A DNA stretch of 42,935 bases from Candidatus Hodarchaeota archaeon. GTDB taxonomy: Archaea > Asgardarchaeota > Heimdallarchaeia > Hodarchaeales > Hodarchaeaceae. How positions within the stretch are numbered: position 1 is the first letter of the stretch; each line of letters begins with the position of its first letter. Below, piece by piece: positions 24,153 through 32,735 of this stretch. The position numbers were made by a program, and so were the translations under genes. The notes beneath the pieces were generated by a model. It did not search any database. It had not been told where the DNA came from and worked only from the letters and a program-made list of their open reading frames with translations. The DNA lies in assembly GCA_016840285.1 (NCBI GenBank), contig JAEOSR010000129.1:1-42935 (forward strand), in the 5' to 3' direction.

Positions 24153-24223
24153 TAAAATAAAACGATACTAATAAAATATTGATTCTAAAAGGGGGGAAAG
24201 ACTAAAGAATAGCATATATCTCG

Positions 24224-24562
24224 CTATTTCATTAGTTTTTGCAGTTTTAAAAGGTCAGGCATACTTCCTTTTACTTTAAGCTTTTTACTTGTATACGCTT
24301 TCATTCCACCAATTTCGCCACTCATAATACCTTTCCATGTTGCTGCATCAGTTGTGATTCGTACATGAACCTTTCCTTCTGGTTCTCCTTCAACCACGTC
24401 ACTAGGTACACCAAGCTCTATGTTTGTATAGAATGTTTTCCCTAAATCAGAGAATTCGAAAGCCATTGTCTTTGTCCATTTTCGAAAGGTTTTTTTGGCT
24501 TTTTCAGTATTGAAATTTTCCATCATTTTATTGATTGCATCCATCGCTTCTTGTTCTGACAT
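24224..24562 (-). CDS. SCP2-like sterol-carrier-domain protein
   Basis: 112 residues, a minimal SCP2 domain: an N-terminal helix, FEFSDLGKTFYTNIELG, then VHVRITTDAATWKGIMSGEI and KLKVKGSMPDLLKLQKLMK, the family's hallmark order of a Thr/Asp turn before the W-x-x-I-x-x-G helix and the LKVKG strand. Such small proteins bind hydrophobic ligands such as acyl-CoA in archaea. It lies between the AOR gene (68 bp upstream) and the aldolase (71 bp downstream) on the same strand, a possible operon, but a functional link to sugar metabolism is not clear. Confidence 0.85.
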   Translation of the reverse strand: MSEQEAMDAINKMMENFNTEKAKKTFRKWTKTMAFEFSDLGKTFYTNIELGVPSDVVEGEPEGKVHVRITTDAATWKGIMSGEIGGMKAYTSKKLKVKGSMPDLLKLQKLMK

Positions 24563-24630
24563 TTAAATTCACTCGCAAAATACAGTTAAGCGGTCTTTGT
24601 CTTTTTATCTAAAAGCATTTTCTTTTTTTC

Positions 24631-26616
24631 TTAGGTTTTTATTATAAAATCTTCCAACCCTAATTCTTTTAAGTGGTCATTATCAGGAATAGTTGTATTT
24701 AAATCCCACTTCAGCGCTATTAGAAACTCATTGATGATTTTACCCTCTTTTTCAATTAAGGATACGTCTTGATTAGGTCCATCATCAGCTTTCTCTAGAA
24801 TTCTTCGAGGTAATTCATAATCCAATGGATTAATCCCCTCTCGGAGGTTAAATAAATGTTTCACTGTTAAAGTTCTCTCCCCAATCGCAATAAGATCTTC
24901 TATAGATAAATCTAAACCTGTTACTAAGTTTATAAATTCAAGGACAGGAAAGTTCCCTATAACAAGTCCAAATTGACATAAACCGACTGTAGAAATCGTT
25001 TGATGAAAACAATAATAATCAAGCGTCCTATTCTTCTTGTCTAACGAGGGGTACATCTTGTGAAATTTAGATAGATCAATCATTACCTCGGTAAAGGGTG
25101 TATGACGCCCAGGACTTGGATCAAGTCTGTATGGAATTAGGAAACCTTTAGAAAATCGAGGATCATGCGCAGGGATAGCCTGATTGTTAATATGAATTGC
25201 ATAATCCTCACCACCAAGTTCCTTAGCTGCTCTACCCACTCCACTTGCTAATATGTCTCCTATTCCCTCTCGTTTCGTGATCTTTTTAATCAAAGGAAGA
25301 AGATCTGTTGAATTCCCCCAAGATATATTGAGACCGCCTAAATCATTTTCAGATATTATTCCGTTTTCCGTGGCTTCCATAAGAAATCCAAGAATAGAAC
25401 CAACAGCGATTGTATCTAATCCCTGCCGATTGCAATAATCATTCATAGCATAAATTGAACCAAGATCATCATTAAGTATATTTGAGCCTAACATGGCTAA
25501 TGTTTCATATTCAGGCTTATGTGTCTCCGGAATATCGTAATGTTCATCTTTATAACTCATTATCCCTCCACAAGCCATTGGGCACCTCTTACACCCGTAT
25601 TTCCGAATTCGATACTTTGTTACGCTATCTGTTGCTAATTTTGCACTTTTTTTCAAAGGAAAGTCCTTATAACACCCTTTCCAATTCTTAACCGGTGCAT
25701 CTCCTGTCTCAACTAATACTGCTGTTCCTGCTGCAGTCCCCCATCGCTTATATGATTCAATAATCATACTGCTTGTACTCATGGATTCATAATTCTTTAT
25801 TTTGAAACGTCGAAGCCATGGAGCAAATGTCGTTGACATTTTCAGACTAGGTTTTAAAAGAAAGTTCAGGCCTTTAGAGACCCATTTATTAACCAAAGTA
25901 CGGAGTTCACGAAGTCCATCAGGATAGAAAATAGGAATATCTTTAGTTCCCCGAACAACTACGGCCTTCAGATTTTTCGATCCCATAACTGCTCCAAGAC
26001 CACTTCTGGCGGCCACTCTAGCTTTATCCGTTACAATACCAGTAATTAAAACTAAATTCTCCCCAGCTAATCCGATACTAGCCACTTGAACTTTTGATCC
26101 ATATTTCTTCTTCAATTCTACTTCAGTTTCAACACAATCTAGTCCTTTAAGATAAGTGGAGGGGATAATTTCAATAGAATCATTAGTGATATTTAGAATT
26201 GAGAGTTCCTTCGCTTTACCTTTAATCAGTAGTAAATCAAATCCAGCTTGACGTAATTCAGGGCCAAACCGTCCACCTGAATTAGCTTCCCCCCATGTGC
26301 CTGTTAAGGGTGATTTGCCAGCAACCATAAAACGTCCTGAAAATGGAACTTTAGTCCCACTAAGAACGCCTGTAATGAAGCATAAAATATTTTCAGATCC
26401 TAATGGATCCGTTTTGGAAGGCATATTTCGGAGAAGATAATCAGCTGCTAGCCCTTCCCCACCTAGGTATTTTTTAAATATATCATCTTGAAATGAATAT
26501 GATTCTAGGGTTATACTGGATGTTGAAAGGTCTACCAAACCAATCTGAATCGAATTATTAAAATCAGAGTTCAATTTCTCACCTTGTTCACAATAAACGC
26601 AGAGTATCTTGTGCAA
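24631..26616 (-). CDS. Aldehyde:ferredoxin oxidoreductase family protein (tungsten-pterin)
   Basis: 661 residues. The N-terminal AOR domain has KYLGGEGLAADYLL and SGRFMVAGKSPLTGTWGEAN, the latter a pterin-binding stretch. The [4Fe-4S] ligands are CKRCPMAC (Cx2Cx3C) plus the later Cys in STVGLCQFG. The first pterin motif DTIAVG is intact, but the second DxxGLC motif reads STVGLC, so Asp is replaced by Ser. AOR oxidises aldehydes to acids with ferredoxin in the cytosol; the swap could shift substrate range. N-terminal ~25 residues (MHKILCVYCEQGEK) extend beyond the usual start and the true start may be downstream without a good codon. First gene of the probable five-gene operon. Confidence 0.88.
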   Translation of the reverse strand: MHKILCVYCEQGEKLNSDFNNSIQIGLVDLSTSSITLESYSFQDDIFKKYLGGEGLAADYLLRNMPSKTDPLGSENILCFITGVLSGTKVPFSGRFMVAGKSPLTGTWGEANSGGRFGPELRQAGFDLLLIKGKAKELSILNITNDSIEIIPSTYLKGLDCVETEVELKKKYGSKVQVASIGLAGENLVLITGIVTDKARVAARSGLGAVMGSKNLKAVVVRGTKDIPIFYPDGLRELRTLVNKWVSKGLNFLLKPSLKMSTTFAPWLRRFKIKNYESMSTSSMIIESYKRWGTAAGTAVLVETGDAPVKNWKGCYKDFPLKKSAKLATDSVTKYRIRKYGCKRCPMACGGIMSYKDEHYDIPETHKPEYETLAMLGSNILNDDLGSIYAMNDYCNRQGLDTIAVGSILGFLMEATENGIISENDLGGLNISWGNSTDLLPLIKKITKREGIGDILASGVGRAAKELGGEDYAIHINNQAIPAHDPRFSKGFLIPYRLDPSPGRHTPFTEVMIDLSKFHKMYPSLDKKNRTLDYYCFHQTISTVGLCQFGLVIGNFPVLEFINLVTGLDLSIEDLIAIGERTLTVKHLFNLREGINPLDYELPRRILEKADDGPNQDVSLIEKEGKIINEFLIALKWDLNTTIPDNDHLKELGLEDFIIKT

Positions 26617-26764
26617 TTTTTAGATTTCTTTCTTACTTATGATTTATTAACCTGGCTTATATTTCAATCTTCATTAAGACGTGCACATTGTACACCAACT
26701 CTTTTATTCTTTAATACTTAACTGACATCTAGCAAATTCAGAATTATCTTAGTATTGGAGATTG

Positions 26765-27148
26765 ATGGGACTTGGTAGAATTATTATTTTGGATTTATTT
26801 ATTCAATGCGATTTTCTTGATGATTCACGAAATAGAGAGTGCTTATTGGTAAGAATGGGAGTTGTTCAAAATGAAGGGGGGAATAATGGGTTTTCTGATT
26901 TTTCATTTTCCAATATTATTTTATTTATATATGGATTAATTTTGGTATATCAACAAACCTTTGAAGGCTATATTGTTTCATTATTATTGGGCTTCGCAGG
27001 TTTATTCGCTTTTACAATCCACATGTACTTTATAAGGGTTAAAAAACGGCATGAATTTACTTTGCCAATTTCAATGTTTATTTTAATAGGAACACTCATT
27101 CTCTCATTAACACAGGGAGTAATTACGTTATATCTACTCTTTTTTTGA
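26765..27148 (+). CDS. Small membrane protein, function unknown
   Basis: About 127 residues from ATG 26765 (GGAG four to five bases upstream; a TTG just before is less likely). The N-terminal ~45 residues are mixed. Three hydrophobic segments follow: NIILFIYGLILVYQ, YIVSLLLGFAGLFAFTIHMY and LPISMFILIGTLILSLTQGV, with a basic loop (RVKKRHE) between the last two. I do not recognise a family. The 5' part is weakly supported and the real protein may begin later, for example at an internal ATG near 26855. No conserved motif suggests an enzyme. Confidence 0.5.
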   Translation: MGLGRIIILDLFIQCDFLDDSRNRECLLVRMGVVQNEGGNNGFSDFSFSNIILFIYGLILVYQQTFEGYIVSLLLGFAGLFAFTIHMYFIRVKKRHEFTLPISMFILIGTLILSLTQGVITLYLLFF

Positions 27149-27272
27149 TGATATGTTAAACCTCCATTTTGTTAGGAGAGAAAATCTTAAGGTGATAAAC
27201 TCTCCCCAATGTCTATAAGAATTCTGAAATATTGTGTTTTCTAGCAATAATCAGATTTTAGGAGAATTACAA

Positions 27273-28637
27273 ATGCTTTTACTTAAAAATTTAGAAGATT
27301 TCGCAGAAAAGAATCTTGATAATGCTCTTGAGGATCTATTTAAACTTACTAGAATACCTACTGTAACCGCAAAAGGAGGTGAGCACTCTTCTGAGGCCAT
27401 TGCAGTATTAACTAAGATTTTTAATGGATTGGATTTCAAATGCTCAGTCAACGAAACTAAGGGAGAACCCGTTTTTACGAGCACATTAGATGTAAATAAA
27501 CCAAAAACCTTACTTTTTTACGATCATTATGACGTACAACCAGCAGAGCCGTTTGATCAATGGAAAAGTCCTCCTTTTGACCCAGAAATAAGAGAGGAAA
27601 AGATATACGGACGAGGTGTAGCGGATAATAAGGGGAATATAATTGCTAGAGCTTATGCAGTAAAAATGATCCAAGAGTTACGTGGGGAGCTTCCTGTGAA
27701 TGTGAAGTTTGTCATTGAAGGAGAAGAAGAAGTTTCCAGCCCGAATTTAAAAGAATATGTTGATACTCATCACGATTATTTATTTTCAGACCAAACTTCG
27801 TGTATCTGGGAGTTTGGCGGTACTAATACTTTGGGGTTACAGGAAATTTGGGCAGGGGTGAAAGGTATCTGTTATGTACAAATTAAAACCACAGGACCAA
27901 AAAGAGATCTCCATTCTGCCTATGGAGCAGTAGTTGAGAATCCCGCTAATCATCTAGTTGCAGCCCTAGCTTCATTAAGAAACGACCAAACAGATGAAAT
28001 TCTAATTGAAAATTACTACGATCCTATCATTACTCCTTCTGAGGAAGTTCTGACCGCTATCTCAAAGATAAAAGACATTATGGATGAAGAAAAACAGAAA
28101 GAGCAATTAGGTATTAAGAAGTTCATAGGGGGGTTACATGGTGAAGAATTACTTAAAAAGTACTATTTAGGCCCCACCTGCACCATCTGTGGAATCTGGT
28201 CGGGGTGGCAAGAAGAAGGTGGGAAAACGGTACTCCCCGCTGAGGCTCATGCAAAATTAGACTTCAGACTTGTGCCAAATCAGACCCCAGAGGACGTCAT
28301 TCAGATGTTACGAGATCATTTCAAAAAGAAAAACTTCAATGTTGAGATAGAATGGTTTGAAGGGTATCGTCCAGCATTTACACCGTTATCCGTTCCCTTT
28401 GTAGAACTACTTAAAGAAGCAATGGTTGAAGTTTACGGTCATGAACCTATCATTCACCCATGGAGTCCTGGCTCTGGTCCATTATACCTTTTTGCTGATC
28501 ATATGCCAGTACTTTCAATAGGAGTAGGTAATGCAGGAAGTCGAGCCCACGCTCCAAATGAAAACATTAAAGTTGAAGATTTCAAACAAGGGCAGGTCTG
28601 TATTGCCAGGTTAATGGAAAAAATGGCAGAAACCTAG
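27273..28637 (+). CDS. M20-family zinc dipeptidase
   Basis: About 454 residues. From ATG 27273, metal ligands are His85 in FYDHYDVQP and Asp118 in GRGVADNKGN; the catalytic Glu is in IEGEEEVSSPN; HSAYGAVVENPANHL is the dimerisation-domain signature; and the last ligand His is in SRAHAPNE. This layout matches M20 dipeptidases of the carnosinase-like group. I chose ATG 27273 because GGAG at 27261-27264 is eight bases upstream; a GTG at 27234 would add 13 residues but lacks a site. It likely breaks down small peptides in the cytosol. The Nudix gene begins 14 bp after its stop. Confidence 0.9.
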   Translation: MLLLKNLEDFAEKNLDNALEDLFKLTRIPTVTAKGGEHSSEAIAVLTKIFNGLDFKCSVNETKGEPVFTSTLDVNKPKTLLFYDHYDVQPAEPFDQWKSPPFDPEIREEKIYGRGVADNKGNIIARAYAVKMIQELRGELPVNVKFVIEGEEEVSSPNLKEYVDTHHDYLFSDQTSCIWEFGGTNTLGLQEIWAGVKGICYVQIKTTGPKRDLHSAYGAVVENPANHLVAALASLRNDQTDEILIENYYDPIITPSEEVLTAISKIKDIMDEEKQKEQLGIKKFIGGLHGEELLKKYYLGPTCTICGIWSGWQEEGGKTVLPAEAHAKLDFRLVPNQTPEDVIQMLRDHFKKKNFNVEIEWFEGYRPAFTPLSVPFVELLKEAMVEVYGHEPIIHPWSPGSGPLYLFADHMPVLSIGVGNAGSRAHAPNENIKVEDFKQGQVCIARLMEKMAET

Positions 28638-28651
28638 AGACGAAATTGTAA

Positions 28652-29104
28652 GTGCGAAGAAAGATGTTTACCAAAATGATTCATGCTGCAGACGGACTCT
28701 TGATTAGTGAAAATGAAAAAATTGTCCTCATTCAACGTAAAGGAGATACTTTTTATGACTATTGGGCACTACTAGGAGGGACGGTTGAAAAAGACGAAAC
28801 TATTGAAGAAGCCCTAATTCGAGAAATGAAAGAGGAAACAGGAGTAGAGGTGAAACCGGAGGAAATTTTAGGGGTATATTCTGATCCTGAACGAGATCCG
28901 AGAGGACGTGTGATCTCTACCGTGTTTATATGTGATTATACTGGAGATTTAAAAGCAGGATCAGACGCAGGGAGAATAAGGTTATGTACAGTAGAAGAGG
29001 CTCTTAATATGGAACTCGCATTTGATCACCACTTTGTTATTCAGTGTTATCAACGCTGGCTCAAAAAGAAAGGTACTTTTTGGTCTAGAAAGACTTTAGA
29101 ATAA
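28652..29104 (+). CDS. Nudix hydrolase
   Basis: 150 residues (GTG start; ATG 28664 possible). The Nudix box is complete, from GGTVEKDETIEEALIREM through KEETGVEV (Gx5Ex7REUxEExGU), so it should hydrolyse a nucleoside diphosphate linked to another moiety. The start AADGLLISENEKIVLIQRKG and GVYSDPERDPRGRVISTVF resemble ADP-ribose pyrophosphatase-like members, but substrates vary. A role in removing damaged nucleotides is possible. It follows the dipeptidase by 14 bp and converges with the acyl-CoA synthetase gene (28 bp gap). Confidence 0.9.
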   Translation: MRRKMFTKMIHAADGLLISENEKIVLIQRKGDTFYDYWALLGGTVEKDETIEEALIREMKEETGVEVKPEEILGVYSDPERDPRGRVISTVFICDYTGDLKAGSDAGRIRLCTVEEALNMELAFDHHFVIQCYQRWLKKKGTFWSRKTLE

Positions 29105-29133
29105 TAATCTCCTTAAATCCTCTTTGTACTACT

Positions 29134-30627
29134 TTAGGTATAGTAATCCACTAATGCCTTCATTGCTCGCGCTGCCATTGATGGCCATTTAAAGACCGCA
29201 ATACCATTATTCTGAAGATACGTTACTGCTTCATCAGCAGTATCCAAGCAACTTATTAAGACTGGAATTTTGTTCTCGTGAATCCAAGTGACGAAATCCT
29301 TTAAATTTTCTCTCAGCATAGTTTCAAAGAACGTTGCGGGAAGCATTTCCATAAATTCATTGTTCCCAAATTTGAACATCCGTTCCATCATATTCCCTCC
29401 AAACACACCGTATAACAAGAGGACATCCACCTCCCCTGATTGCCAGATAAGACGTGGAACCACCCTATAAAACAAATCCATGTTCATATCAAATGTAAGA
29501 TCAATGGGATTATTGGAAGAAGCAGTCGACCGTACAGCGTCTCTGATTTTACTTTGTAGATCAAAAGAGAAGGAGGGAACAGTTAAACCATACCTTTCAC
29601 AACTATCCGCAAAAGTCACCGCAGGTCCCCCAGAATTTGTTATAAGTCCAACGCGATCACCTTTAGGGGGATAGGTGAGGGAAAATGCATGAAGATACTC
29701 ATATAATTCTTCCATTGTAGGGGTTTCAATAACCCCTGCCTGTTTGAAAACAGTACCATATACAGAGGACTTGCCTCCTAATGAAGCCGTGTGAGACATC
29801 CCTGCTCTTGATCCCGCCTTCGTTCCTCCAACATAATGGACAACAACGGGTTTCTTTTGAGCCAATTCACGAAGTGCTTTTACAAACTGACGTCCTTCAC
29901 GTTTCAATCCTTCAATATAAGCCCCTACAACTTTTGTGTCAGGATCATCACATAAATATTCCATACAATCTGTGACATCAATATTGGCTTCATTTCCAAC
30001 AGAAATAGCTTTTCCAAGCCTTAATCCTCTTCTCTCCATCCATATAAGGATTTGGGAAATCCAAGATCCTGATTGACTGACCAAAGAAATATTCCCGTCT
30101 TGATCTAGGGGTAATTCGAAAGGAAACCAAGTGCAATTAAAAATACCCTCTGTACAATGAAGATTTATTATACCGATACAATTTGGACCAATGAATCGCA
30201 ATTTATACCGTTCTGCTATTTTGTTTAGTTCAGCTTGATTCTTAGTCTCACCCATCTCACTAAAACCCGCAGAAACAATAATCACATAAGGAATACCTAG
30301 CTTCCCCGCGATTTCTAAGTAATTAGCAACTAATCGTGTTGGCAGAACGATAATAAGAAGATCAGGTACCTCAGGTAAATCTTCAAGCCTTTTATATGTA
30401 GTAAATCCAAGGATCATTTCTTCTTTAGGATGAACTGGATAGATTTTTCCTTTGAATCGGGATCGCAAAACGTATAGTTGTCCCGTGCCCATGGTTGTAA
30501 AATTATTGCTTGCACCTAGAAAGGCAACTGATTTTGGGTTCATTATTTTCTCTAAAAAATGTGGCATAATTACGTCTTTTTCGAATACAATTCCTTTTCT
30601 TAAAAATTTTGGGTATTTCATGAACAT
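29134..30627 (-). CDS. ADP-forming acyl-CoA synthetase, alpha-subunit-like
   Basis: 497 residues resembling the alpha part of NDP-forming acetyl-CoA synthetase: a CoA-binding Rossmann domain (MNPKSVAFLGASNNF, IYPVHPKEEMILGF), then two flavodoxin-like succinyl-CoA-ligase domains (FIGPNCIGIINL, SLVSQSGSWISQILIWMERR, VGLITNSGGPAVTFADSCER). The phospho-transfer His279 lies in MSHTASLGG, close to the usual GHTGAL-like site. The ATP-grasp beta part is absent, so it needs a partner encoded elsewhere, or acts otherwise. In archaea these enzymes make ATP from acyl-CoA. ATG 30567 (MPHFLEKIMNPKS) is a more family-like start than 30627. Confidence 0.85.
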   Translation of the reverse strand: MFMKYPKFLRKGIVFEKDVIMPHFLEKIMNPKSVAFLGASNNFTTMGTGQLYVLRSRFKGKIYPVHPKEEMILGFTTYKRLEDLPEVPDLLIIVLPTRLVANYLEIAGKLGIPYVIIVSAGFSEMGETKNQAELNKIAERYKLRFIGPNCIGIINLHCTEGIFNCTWFPFELPLDQDGNISLVSQSGSWISQILIWMERRGLRLGKAISVGNEANIDVTDCMEYLCDDPDTKVVGAYIEGLKREGRQFVKALRELAQKKPVVVHYVGGTKAGSRAGMSHTASLGGKSSVYGTVFKQAGVIETPTMEELYEYLHAFSLTYPPKGDRVGLITNSGGPAVTFADSCERYGLTVPSFSFDLQSKIRDAVRSTASSNNPIDLTFDMNMDLFYRVVPRLIWQSGEVDVLLLYGVFGGNMMERMFKFGNNEFMEMLPATFFETMLRENLKDFVTWIHENKIPVLISCLDTADEAVTYLQNNGIAVFKWPSMAARAMKALVDYYT

Positions 30628-30829
30628 TTAACTACAATAAGGCTCTAATGCAGTTAATATATTTTCTGAAACTAAGAAACTGAGACTTCTTTGATTATCT
30701 AGGATATTTATCTTCTATTCTTGAGATACTTCAACAAATAAGTAATACTCAAGCCTCTTTCATAAGCTATTTAAATTTCATAAATAACTCTTATACAGTC
30801 AATACTTTCAACATTGATGGTGATTTATT

Positions 30830-31336
30830 ATGAGTCTAAATGAATGTCCAAATTGTGGTGAAGTGGCAAAACCAAATGAATTTTTTTGTCAGTCTTGTGG
30901 AACAGCATTGACCAGTCCACAAAGACCTCGAACTAAAGAGATTAGAGGTTATGTACAAATCATAGGTGTTGTTGAGATTGTTTTTGGAATAGTAGGTTTA
31001 CTTGTATCAGCTTTATTTGCCTTTTTTGCGGCATTTATTCCTGCTTTAATGGCTGAGGGCGTGTTTGATTCCCCAGAAACTGACAGTGTATTAACGTCTC
31101 AGGCTATAACTACTTTTCTTGCGGTATTTATCGCTTTCATTGCTATTGTGTTTGTAATTTTTTCGATCGCAGCTATTTTGAGTGGTATCAAACTGATGCA
31201 ATACAAGAATTCAGGTCGCATTGGAACCATGATTATTGGAGCTTTTTCTTTGTTCGTCATCCCTGTGGGAACCATTTTTGGTGTAGCTGCGTTATATATC
31301 TTAACCAAACCCGAAGTTGAACCATTATTTAGCTGA
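30830..31336 (+). CDS. Zinc-ribbon membrane protein
   Basis: 168 residues. The N-terminus has a short zinc ribbon, CPNCGEVAKPNEFFCQSCG (two CxxC knuckles, residues 6-23). Then come four hydrophobic segments: VQIIGVVEIVFGIVGLLVSA and ALFAFFAAFIPALMA, TTFLAVFIAFIAIVFVIFSI with an ILSGIKLMQYKNSGR loop, and MIIGAFSLFVIPVGTIFGVA. The order zinc ribbon then helices is common in archaeal proteins of unknown role. A cytosolic N-terminus is inferred from zinc-ribbon chemistry and the loop charges. Confidence 0.82.
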   Translation: MSLNECPNCGEVAKPNEFFCQSCGTALTSPQRPRTKEIRGYVQIIGVVEIVFGIVGLLVSALFAFFAAFIPALMAEGVFDSPETDSVLTSQAITTFLAVFIAFIAIVFVIFSIAAILSGIKLMQYKNSGRIGTMIIGAFSLFVIPVGTIFGVAALYILTKPEVEPLFS

Positions 31337-31355
31337 TTTCAACTTCTTCTTTTTT

Positions 31356-32078
31356 CTATCTTCCTTCTGATGGTTTTTCTCGCTCATCTTGTTGAACCAA
31401 AGCCTTAGCTTTGATAAGATATTCTTGGACTAATTGGGTTTGAATGACAGGAGATAGAGGTTCACCTTCTCCTGTGAGAGCATAGATTTTCTTTTTATGT
31501 TTCTCAAACACCTCAGTCTCTCTTTGAGCGATCTCCTGATAATATTGAATCTGATGCTGCTTTGCAGTAGTAATACAATCATTAAACCATTTTTCAGCCT
31601 CATCAAACTGCATTGCGGCAAGCGAGACCCTCGCATGCGTGAGATACGCCCAACATAGACTGTCATTAACGCCATTATTTCTACAAAATTCTTGCCACTC
31701 ATTTAATTTAAGTACCAACTTGTCATGGTCAGGGAGAATCGGATTGTTTAACCAATCTCTGAAATCAAGATTAACCAATGCGCCTTGACAAATTACTTTA
31801 TATTTAGTCTGTAACTCTTCGAAATCCATGGCCGCTTGCCAAGCTCTATTAGCTAATCCCCAATTCTTCTCCTCTTCTGCTAATAACGCTTCCAGCATAT
31901 TGTGAAAAGCTTTCACTGATAGATTTGTGTCTAGAGGTTGTGGAAAATATTCTATGATAGAAGAATCTTTTGTTGATAATCCTTGCTCTTTTTGAACCCA
32001 TGCACTATTAAAAATAGTTTCAGCCACTAATGGATCATCCATATACGAGGAATATTGTTTTAATGCTTGTTCATACAA
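31356..32078 (-). CDS. TPR-like helical protein, 5' end missing
   Basis: 240 residues from a TTG start, all helical with repeat-like spacing: MYEQALKQYSSY, AFHNMLEALLAEEEKNWGLA, SLCWAYLTHARVSLAAMQFD then EAEKWFNDCITTAKQH, typical of TPR hairpins. In frame upstream of TTG the sequence continues as KGQLTYAVQ, a good match for the first helix of a TPR unit, up to a TGA at about 32113, with no start codon or ribosome binding site. So the gene is probably truncated at its 5' end. The break falls where a uvrA fragment begins on the other strand. Its function cannot be told. Confidence 0.55.
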   Translation of the reverse strand: MYEQALKQYSSYMDDPLVAETIFNSAWVQKEQGLSTKDSSIIEYFPQPLDTNLSVKAFHNMLEALLAEEEKNWGLANRAWQAAMDFEELQTKYKVICQGALVNLDFRDWLNNPILPDHDKLVLKLNEWQEFCRNNGVNDSLCWAYLTHARVSLAAMQFDEAEKWFNDCITTAKQHQIQYYQEIAQRETEVFEKHKKKIYALTGEGEPLSPVIQTQLVQEYLIKAKALVQQDEREKPSEGR

Positions 32079-32096
32079 TTGAACTGCATAGGTTAA

Positions 32097-32735
32097 CTGG
32101 CCTTTAATTCAAAAGATTCAGGCCGATGTGAGGAGTGCGAAGGTACCGGTGAAATTGTCACGCAACTTCAGTTTATGCCTGATGTGCGAACTTTATGTCC
32201 TATTTGTAAAGGAAAACGGTTCAAATCCGAAATATTAGAAATTGAGTATCGAGGTTTTAATATTGCAGATATCCTAGATCTCCCAGTTGAGAAGGCATTA
32301 GGCGTCTTTAAAGATGTTCGTTTAATTCATCATAAGTTAAAAGTCATGAATGATCTTGGACTTGGTTATCTCAAGCTAGGTCAGTCTTCAACGACTCTTA
32401 GTGGTGGAGAAGCGCAAAGGATAAAATTGGCAAGTGAATTGGGCAAATTAAAACGACATGAACATAACCTGTATGTCTTTGATGAACCTTCAATTGGTCT
32501 TCATCTAGCTGACATAAAGAAACTTCTTTTTACAATAAATAAACTCATCGACGCTGGAAATAGCGTAATTGTAATTGAACACAACCTTGATATCATTAAA
32601 ATGGCAGATTACATAATTGATCTTGGGCCTGAAGGAGGGAATGAAGGAGGGTATCTTGTAACTGCAGGTACACCAGAAGAAGTAAGTAAAGTACAGGAGT
32701 CTTATACTGGGCAATACCTTAGGGAGTATCTATGA
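32097..32735 (+). pseudogene. uvrA: uvrA 3' fragment (excinuclease ABC subunit A)
   Basis: The frame reads LAFNSKDSGRCEECEGTGEI, then MPDVRTLCPICKGKRF (the second UvrA zinc finger), LGYLKLGQSSTTLSGGEAQR (ABC signature), LYVFDEPSIGLH (Walker B), VIVIEHNLDIIKMADYIIDL (H-loop) and the normal UvrA C-terminus. Only the last ~210 of about 940 residues remain: Walker A motifs, the first ATPase and the DNA-binding insert are missing. ATG 32175 has no good ribosome binding site. UvrA finds bulky DNA lesions; this piece cannot bind ATP alone. The last codon and stop overlap the next start (ATGA, 32732-32735), showing an old operon link. Confidence 0.8.
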
